Of a stretch of 64,000 nucleotides of DNA, positions 57,571-64,000 are shown piece by piece; position 1 is the stretch's first letter; every line of letters starts with the position of its first letter. Source of the DNA: Edaphochlamys debaryana (lineage: Eukaryota; Chlorophyta; Chlorophyceae; Chlamydomonadales); NCBI GenBank assembly GCA_016858145.1, contig JAEHOE010000057.1:558001-622000 (forward strand), in the 5' to 3' direction. Both the position numbers and the translations under genes were made by a program. The notes beneath the pieces are model-generated. The model saw nothing but the letters and a program-made list of their open reading frames with translations. It was not told where the DNA came from and did not search any database.

Positions 57571-60546
57571 TCACATGCCCTTCGCTCCCGCCTGCACCCC
57601 CGCCGCCTGCGCCTGCGCCGCGACCAACGCCCTCAACCTCGACAGCTCCGCCTCCGCCTGCTGCGCCCTCGCCTCTGCCTCTGCCCTCGCCGCCCTCTCC
57701 GCCTCCAACAGCGCTGGCTGCGTGTAGTCGGCAAGCAGCTCGCGCACCCAGGCGTCGGCTTCCTCCCGCGCTCTGCGGTTCCCTTCCGCGATGCGCTCCG
57801 GGAGCTCCTCGAGATTCGCCCCGGGGTAGAGGGCGGTGTAGAGGCGGTACATCACCTGGAAGGACAGTAGGACCCAAGACCAGAGTTGCAGCACGGTTGC
57901 AGCGGCGCACAGGGACATGGCCTGCACCGTACAACGCTCAGGGCTTTGAGCCTGACGGCGGCTGGCCGTTTGGGGCCAAAGATTTCCAGCCCCGCACCAG
58001 GACGACCCCTGCTCAGATGGCGGCAGCTCGCGCTGCTGCCGAGGCACAAGGGGGGCCCGACCCGAATTCGTCAAGTGCGCCTCGGCCCCTCCCCCTGACC
58101 TCTGCTGTGCCCGGTTCCATGATCCCAGGCCCCACCTCTCCACCGGCGCCTTCTGGCTTTTGCGTCGCACAGAGAGCCTCTTAGAGCCCTCCGAAGTTGT
58201 TCTATACATATATACATGGCCGGGGGTATTCCTGGACACTGGGTCTGGGACCCGACTCAAGGCATGAAAGTCGGGTCACTTGTAGGCCTAATGGTGTAAT
58301 TTATCTACTAGGATTCCGAGATGCCGCTACTCGTAGATGCGCTGGGCTAGGCGTGTGCGTGCGGAGGGGTCCGTTCAAGGGAACGGGAAGTTCTGGGGTA
58401 TTCCTGGACACCCCCATAGCACAGCGTGGATGACGGCGATTGGAGCGGCACCGCACCAGCAGGATCCCCACATGCTATCCCCACATGCTGCCAACCCCAT
58501 AGGCAAGCGCCTTCGACGACAGAACCACATGTCGGAGTTGCTGCTGCCCACACGTGAGGCATGCGCAGCCATGGCGACATGCGAAAGGCGTCCAGCAGTG
58601 TTCGCGCTTGATCCAAAGCTTCTCGCCTAGATCAAGTGCCCTGTAGTAATTGCCTTGTAACCTCCTATGCACATTCAGCCCCATTCAGGACCTCGGCAGT
58701 CTCGTATGTGCGTGCTGTTGAGCGAAAGTGCCACGAGAGCCTCAACTCAGCCTGCCTACTGATGATTTGCTTAAAGTAAGCACCCATCAATGCTCTTGCG
58801 CGCTTGGCTTGCGGTTCTCAGCGTGTCGTTCGGGTTGCCATGTGGCGCCCATGTACCCCACCCGGCACGAAACCCTGGGAACCGCTTAAGGCCCTTCAGG
58901 AGCTTTAAGGCCCTCAGCCCCAAGGAGACACCTAGGGGCGCCCAGGATCCGAGGCACAGCATCGGGAACGCAGTAACGCGTGCGTTCCTAAAGCTGTCCA
59001 GTGATACCCCCGTCCAGGATGGACTCCGGCCCCTTGCTCTAGGCCCCTAGCCAGGCCGTGCCGTTTGACCCTTTGTTCGGACCCATTCCCATTCAGGAGG
59101 CGGGGAAACAAAGGGCCTGGAGATTTCCGCACCTTGACGATGTCACGTGAGCTGCCAGTGCCGGCCGTGAAGCGGCAGTGCACGTAGTCGAGCTGGGACA
59201 TGCGCATCTCCAGGTTGCCCCCGTCGATGGTGGGACGACTTGGTGACAAACTGGGTAGCGCATCGGCCTGGTGGTAAATCCTCTGCTCGCTCCCCCGCCA
59301 CACCTGCGTGGGGACAGCTGCAGCTGCGGCTCCAGACGTGGACCCAGACCCCGGCGCGGCTGATCCAGGGTCCACCGTCACCGGTGCAGCCTGCACGCAC
59401 AGCGTCCGGGCAAGGGTAAGGGTTGCGGTTAGGGGCGCTGGTGGCTTTCTGAGGGACATGGAGGCCATGAGCGACATGGAGGCCACGCCAGCTACAGGCG
59501 AGGCCACACTCGACCGGGCCCAAGTATACAATGACTAATGCTGACCTGGCGCTGGGGCTCGCAGGCCACGAGGGTAAAGAAGTACCACTCGGTCGTGTCC
59601 GTCAGCACCACCCTCACGGGGACGGGGGGGTCGTGCTTCGAGTTGGCCTTGGCCAGCTCCACACCTTCCGCCAGCGCCTGGCGAAGGGCAGGGGTAAGGG
59701 CCGGCACTTGTGGGCTACTTCACGGAAACCTGGTACCTGCCAGAACCCCTCGGAGAGACGCAAGCAACACGTCGGCACCGCGGGCTGGGCATGGCCCCCC
59801 AAGAAGCCCCTGCGCGGGCGCTAGCCGGCCAGTGGACTCATACCTGCCAGTACGCCGTCCTGAAGGTGCTCTTTAGGTCCTTCTTCACTTCAATCACGAG
59901 CGCCGCCTCAGCCCGCCCTGACTTCAGGCCCTCCATCATGCTCTCACTTAGCACTCGCCGGCGAGCTCCCGGGTCCTCGGAGCGTACCCGCAGCGCAATC
60001 AACTCCACCGGCCCTGCGAAATCGCGTGGCAGTTACAGGTCAATGTCCAGGGCGTCCGTGAGTCCCGTAACCCTGCAAAAAACATCTCTGCTTGCCCTCA
60101 CCTCTAGAGACTCCCTCTATCCACTCCTCGAAGCCCAGCGCGAGCTGGTTCTCGGCCAGCCCCCGCCTGCGGACAGGCCTCCCAACAGCCCCCGCCTCCT
60201 CCCCGTCCTGCTTCACCGCCTCCTCCAGCAGCCCCGCGGATGAGACCACTATAGACCCGTGCCGCATCGCCATAAACAGAGAGTGAAAGAGGAGATAGCG
60301 AGGCTTCTCTTTTTGGTGCATCCCAACGACGTGCTTGGAGGCCTCCACGGCTGGCGCAGCAAGCTCCATCAACGCTTTGACAGCGCGAAGCGAAAGTGGA
60401 GGCAGCGGTTCAGATGCCTCCTCGAGCTCCAGAAAGCGAAAAACGACCTCTTCCGGGAGCGCGCCATACCGCGCCGTATAGGCTCCTTCGTTCAAGCTAG
60501 AGAAACCGGAACCCGTCTCCTCCCCCCCCTGTTTGCGCTTGGACAT
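57571..60546 (-). CDS. PD-(D/E)XK-nuclease-like protein with C-terminal coiled coil, paralogue L
   Basis: Minus-strand exons: 60546-60102, 60013-59844, 59677-59546, 59390-59133 (fused), and a last exon 57855-57571; a further exon in the long last intron cannot be excluded. N-terminus: MSKRKQGGEETGSGF, then a helical domain shared with paralogue R (ARYGALPEEV, SKHVVG, GSIVVSSAGLLEEA). Exon 2 ends in ALVIEVKKDLKS...AYWQ, and exon 3 continues ALAEGVELAKAN...VRVVLTDTTEWYFFTLVA. An E-x-K (codons 59891-59883), a following Q-x-x-x-E helix and a strand with T-D-x-x-x-W-Y-F-F match the PD-(D/E)XK nuclease core seen in restriction-like domains, including those of Crinkler-type proteins; this is fold inference. 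A Ser/Gly/Ala linker, IDGGNLEMRMSQLDYVHCRF, and a C-terminal Ala/Glu/Arg coiled coil (LLEAERAARAEAEARAQQAE) follow. Relative to paralogue R, 211 bp are missing between exons 4 and 5; the two exons are thereby fused in frame. Confidence 0.6.
57856..59132 (-). other. Long last intron of paralogue L (includes the outer inverted-repeat arm)
   Basis: 1.28 kb between the fused exon and the coiled-coil exon. 58559-59132 is mirrored at 63427-64000. The plus-strand frame 57930-58184 (GAKDFQPRTRTTPAQM...) is open but unsupported. Confidence 0.4.
58559..59735 (+). repeat. Inverted repeat, left arm
   Basis: Mirrors 62615-64000. Position x pairs with 122559 minus x up to 59230. After a 211-bp gap in this arm, x pairs with 122348 minus x up to about 59735. 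Identity is almost complete (isolated mismatches). The arm includes exons 3-5 of paralogue L and part of its last intron, then diverges. The outer boundary of the right arm is beyond the window. Confidence 0.93.
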
Positions 60547-60920
60547 GACTGCTCTGTGTTGATGCGGTGGCGGGTGGCTAGTTCGCCTAGGATGGGCAAG
60601 GGCCTGGGGCCTTTGTGTGGCATACGGTGACAAGGAGGTTGTCAGACAACCGTTGTCTGTGTGTCAAGACCGATGCCGGCGGATTCCCAGCCCCGGCGTT
60701 GACCGGAATGACCGCGTCGCTCGCGCCTCCCGCATCGCGCCCGACCAGACCAGACGAGTCTAGTAGCTCTGTAGTTGGTAGTAGGGGCTAGTGCGCGTCC
60801 GTTGGGCCTGCGGCGACGGGTGGGAGCACGCGGAGGGGAGCACGAGGCCGAGGCTCGGGTTGCAGCGACCCTTGCGTCGGTGGGCAGCAACGAGGCACTG
60901 CCGCTGCCCTACCAGCCCAG
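60547..60920. other. Upstream region of paralogue L
   Basis: Should contain the paralogue L promoter. No element identified and no gene. Confidence 0.4.
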
Positions 60921-61211
60921 CTCTTCTTCCGGGGGCAGCGACGGCCGCAGCCACCGGACGCGCACGAACAGCACTGCGACACCTGGGCCCAGGAGGAGGC
61001 CGCTGCCCGGCTCGCGGAGGCCCAGACTGCCAACGCTGCCGCACAGGAGGCCCTGCAGCAGGGACAGGCGAAGCACGCTGCACTCCAGCAGGGACTGGTG
61101 GCAGCGAAGGCCACGGTGGAGAATTGCAGCGTCACCCTCCGGCGGCTGAACGAGACTGCCAAGGCAGCCACGAAGGCGCTCGAGAAGGAGAAGCAACAGC
61201 AGCAGGGTTGA
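60921..61211 (+). CDS. Coiled-coil C-terminal exon of an unidentified gene
   Basis: After GCCCAG the frame CTC TTC TTC CGG... runs 96 codons to TGA 61209-61211. The second half is a strongly biased Ala/Gln/Glu/Lys helix (EEAAARLAEAQTANAAAQEA, then LEKEKQQQQG) typical of a coiled coil. No start codon is present in this frame, so it would be a last exon. The upstream exons are not found, and it may be a stranded 3' end of another family member, since paralogue L also ends in a coiled coil. Confidence 0.35.
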   Translation, partial: LFFRGQRRPQPPDAHEQHCDTWAQEEAAARLAEAQTANAAAQEALQQGQAKHAALQQGLVAAKATVENCSVTLRRLNETAKAATKALEKEKQQQQG

Positions 61212-61917
61212 GGGCTGCACGGAGCCAGACTCAAATATTGGCCCCCCTGGGGGGGACCACGGGGCTCAGCCCTTTTCCTAACCACCCTTGTAACCAACCA
61301 CCCTTGTCTGCTTGGTCCAAACGTTCCCCTCCTTGTGCACCCTTTGCTCTCCGGTCCTCAGCGCGTGCAGATGCCAGGTTGCGTAGCCCTCTCGATTCCA
61401 CCCTCGCCCCTCGTGCCCCATGTCCAGAAGCATGGAGCCAGAACACCACACCCACCGAGGCCCAAATCCTTGTGGCTCAGAGCCAGAAGCCCCCTGCTGG
61501 CGGGCCGAAAGCTTCTGGCAAACAAGGACGAGCCAGAAGGACTAGACCGAACGGATCTGGTGGCCTTTCATCAGCTATGAGGCCTTGCCGGAGCCCTCTC
61601 CCGCCTAGGCTCGGGCAGGTCCAGTTTCCCCGAGAGGCTTTTCTGCAGACGCAATCTTGCCCTGCTCGCAAACGGCCTCCCAAGGCTCGCATCGGCTTAT
61701 GGTTGACGACGAGAGGGACTGCGTGGGGGAGCACGCGCGGAACAGCGCGTCCCGACGAGGCCCCCGCGGACCGTAAGCGGCAGGGGAGGCCACGGGGCGT
61801 GCCGCGTGCAGATTTCCACGGGGCTCGTCCCCATGTCCCCGCCTTATGTGACGTTTCGCAGCCTCTTCGTCGCATCCCCTACTTTTTCTTGAGTATGTAG
61901 AAGTGAGAGAAGTGCCG
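61212..61917. other. Upstream region of paralogue R
   Basis: 706 bp without a convincing gene. It should hold the promoter of the plus-strand paralogue. The GTCTGCTTGG...CGTGCAGATGCC patch (61305-61375) vaguely resembles the 47343 repeats. Confidence 0.35.
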
Positions 61918-63426
61918 ATGTCCACGCGCACATGCGATGAACACAGCGAGAGCGAGGGCGAGTGTGAGGGCGGGAGAACGAGCTCAGAGGAGACGAGCTC
62001 TTCGAGGTCATGTCTCCTGGACGCAGCGGGCTTCGCGCAGCGCTATGGTGCGCTCCCGAGAGGGGTTCCTTGCAGCTTTTTGGAGTTCTGGCACGCAGCT
62101 CAACCGCTGCAAGACGTCCCGCTCTCTGCCGTCAGCGCGCTGCTGCAGCTTGCTGAGCCGTTTATGATGCAGTCCAAGCACGTGGTTGGGTTGCCCAGCC
62201 GCGAGAAGGTTCGCCACCTCCTCATGGCCTCGCTTGACAAGCTGATTAGTATCTCGCACGGAACCATGGTGGTCTCAGCCGAGGGGCCGCTGGAGCAGGC
62301 AGAGGAGGCGATCTCTGGAGGTGAGGGCGCCCGCCCGCTCTCCCCCCACCTTGCCCTTCCTTCACGGGACTCACGGACGCTCTGGACATTGACTCTGCCC
62401 TGCAATTGCCACGCAATTACGCAGGGCCGGTGGAGCTGGTTGTGCTGCGGGTGCGTGACACGAACCCGGGAGCTCGACTGCGAGTGCTGTCAGAGAGCCT
62501 GAACGAGGGCCTGGAATCAGGCCTGGCTGAGGCGGCCCTCATATTCGAGGTGGCGCGCTGGCGCCCTTTTGAGGGATTCTGGCAGGTACGAGGCGACGGG
62601 CCGCTCAGCGATGCCGGTGGTTTCGTAAAGTAGCCCACACGTGCCGGCCCTTACCCCTGCCCTTCGCCAGGCGCTGGCGGAAGGTGTGGAGCTGGCCAAG
62701 GCCAACTCGAAGCACGACCCCCCCGTCCCCGTGGGGGTGGTGCTGACGGACATGACCGAGTGGTACTTTTTCACCCTCGTGGCCTGCAAGCCCCAGCGCC
62801 AGGTCAGCATTAGTCATTGTATGCTTGTACCCGGTCGAGTGTGGCCTCGCCTGTAGCTGGCGTGGCCTCCATGTCGCTCATGGCCTCCATGTCCCTCAGA
62901 AAGCCACCAGCGCCCCTAACCGCAACCCTTACCCTTGCCCGGACGCTGTGCGTGCAGGCTGCACCGGTGACGGTGGACCCTGGATCAGCCGCGCCGGGGT
63001 CTGGGTCCACGTCTGGAGCCGCAGCTGCAGCTGTCCCCACGCAGGTGTGGCGGGGGAGCGAGCAGAGGATTTACCACCAGGCCGATGTGCTACCCAGTTT
63101 GTCACCAAGTGTCACCGCTGATCCCTTGCCACCTCTGCCCTCTGCCGGTGTGCTTTTCACCATCCGTGCTGGCAAAGGCGCCCAACCCCAATGAGGCGGC
63201 GGACCCGCGGGCCTCGCCGGTGCGTGTGCCTGGCCGTGGCAACAGCTGTTTGTGCGTGGACCTCGTTTGTGGATCACTTTTACCCTACATACTGTCCGTT
63301 ATGCAGGGGCCGCGCGAGTTCTTCTTCTCCATCGACGGGGGCAACCTGGAGATGCGCATGTCCCAGCTCGACTACGTGCACTGCCGCTTCACGGCCGGCA
63401 CTGGCAGCTCACGTGACATCGTCAAG
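61918..63426 (+). CDS. PD-(D/E)XK-like protein lacking the core lysine, paralogue R (3' end outside window)
   Basis: Exons: 61918-62320, 62425-62585, 62671-62802, 62958-about 63110, 63307-63426; the gene continues past the edge. The ATG at 61918 (MSTRTCDEHSESEGECEGG) is preferred; 61903 is an alternative five codons upstream. The N-terminal domain parallels paralogue L (QRYGALPRGV, SKHVVGLPSREKVRHLL, GTMVVSAEGPLEQA). In exon 2 the core reads ALIFEVARW: Ala (62553-62555) stands where L has the E-x-K lysine, and the following KKDLKST segment is replaced. Exon 3 (ALAEGVELAKAN to TDMTEWYFFTLVAC) is nearly identical to L. Exon 5 (GPREFFFSIDGGNLEMRMSQ) is intact, with the acceptor TTATGCAG missing from L. 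The donor of exon 4 (AGT/GTCACC) is weak. It may be a catalytically dead partner or a decaying copy. Confidence 0.6.
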
Positions 63427-64000
63427 GTGCGGAAATCTCCAGGCCCTTTGTTTCCCCGCCTCCTGAATGGGAATGGGTCCGAACAAAGGGTCAAACGGCA
63501 CGGCCTGGCTAGGGGCCTAGAGCAAGGGGCCGGAGTCCATCCTGGACGGGGGTATCACTGGACAGCTTTAGGAACGCACGCGTTACTGCGTTCCCGATGC
63601 TGTGCCTCGGATCCTGGGCGCCCCTAGGTGTCTCCTTGGGGCTGAGGGCCTTAAAGCTCCTGAAGGGCCTTAAGCGGTTTCCAGGGTTTCGTGCCGGGTG
63701 GGGTACATGGGCGCCACATGGCAACCCGAACGACACGCTGAGAACCGCAAGCCAAGCGCGCAAGAGCATTGATGGGTGCTTACTTTAAGCAAATCATCAG
63801 TAGGCAGGCTGAGTTGAGGCTCTCGTGGCACTTTCGCTCAACAGCACGCACATACGAGACTGCCGAGGTCCTGAATGGGGCTGAATGTGCATAGGAGGTT
63901 ACAAGGCAATTACTACAGGGCACTTGATCTAGGCGAGAAGCTTTGGATCAAGCGCGAACACTGCTGGACGCCTTTCGCATGTCGCCATGGCTGCGCATGC
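62615..64000 (-). repeat. Inverted repeat, right arm (runs off the window)
   Basis: Reverse complement of 58559-59735 with 211 extra bases near 63111-63328 (an intron and the start of exon 5 of paralogue R). The match is still exact at base 64000, so the arm extends beyond the window. Confidence 0.93.

Noticed and set aside
57390..58184. 264-codon plus-strand frame over the coiled-coil exon of paralogue L
   Set aside because: It overlaps the better-supported minus-strand exon, is Pro/Ala-biased and has no recognisable content apart from a short GAKDFQPRTR-type stretch.
58790..63769. Identical 86-codon frames at 58790-59050 (+) and 63509-63769 (-)
   Set aside because: They lie in the introns of the nuclease-like genes within the inverted repeat. 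Identity reflects the repeat, not coding constraint.

Overview
The window is nuclear DNA of a GC-rich eukaryote, most likely a chlorophyte green alga (chlorophycean or volvocine type). Genes are split into many short exons by GT-AG introns with very long C/T-rich acceptor tracts. GC3 is very high. There are tandem families of ankyrin-repeat proteins, small secreted fasciclin proteins and a short TTTAGGG-type interstitial tract. I saw no operons, bacterial ribosome sites, CRISPR arrays or rRNA. All exon models were built by hand from splice signals, phase and protein similarity.

Layout. 1-9229 (+): the C-terminal three quarters of a FANCD2 orthologue, 23 exons in the window, including the lysine that aligns with the monoubiquitination site. 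9627-25474 (+): five tandem copies (A1-A5) of a two-exon F-box-like/ankyrin-like gene. A2 and A5 are intact; A1, A3 and A4 each carry a single lesion. 26295-28703 (-): fasciclin gene FAS1-A. 29487-36813 (+): a secreted SGNH/GDSL-hydrolase-like gene with about 22 exons. 37664-39912 (+): fasciclin gene FAS1-B, whose six downstream exons match FAS1-A in length. 41545-46199 (-): two more F-box/ankyrin copies, A6 (one nonsense codon) and A7 (5' truncated). The order ankyrin(+), FAS1(-), SGNH, FAS1(+), ankyrin(-) is roughly mirror-symmetric about the SGNH gene.

46519-53248: a 363-bp satellite, with about 1.3 inverted units, a spacer, then about 15.4 direct units that show a three-unit higher-order pattern. 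53249-55042 (-): a broken gene that looks transposon-derived. 55043-57570: low-complexity and short dispersed repeats. 57571-64000: two divergent paralogues, one (-) and one (+), resembling PD-(D/E)XK nucleases. Their 3' halves and flanks form a nearly perfect inverted repeat with arms of at least 1.2-1.4 kb that runs off the right edge. One paralogue keeps the E-x-K core and the other has lost the lysine.

Functionally, FANCD2 belongs to nuclear interstrand-crosslink repair, while the FAS1 and SGNH products carry signal-peptide-like N-termini and probably act in the cell wall or extracellular matrix. The F-box/ankyrin array looks like a fast birth-and-death recognition family. The nuclease-like pair and the satellite occupy a rearrangement-prone right half.
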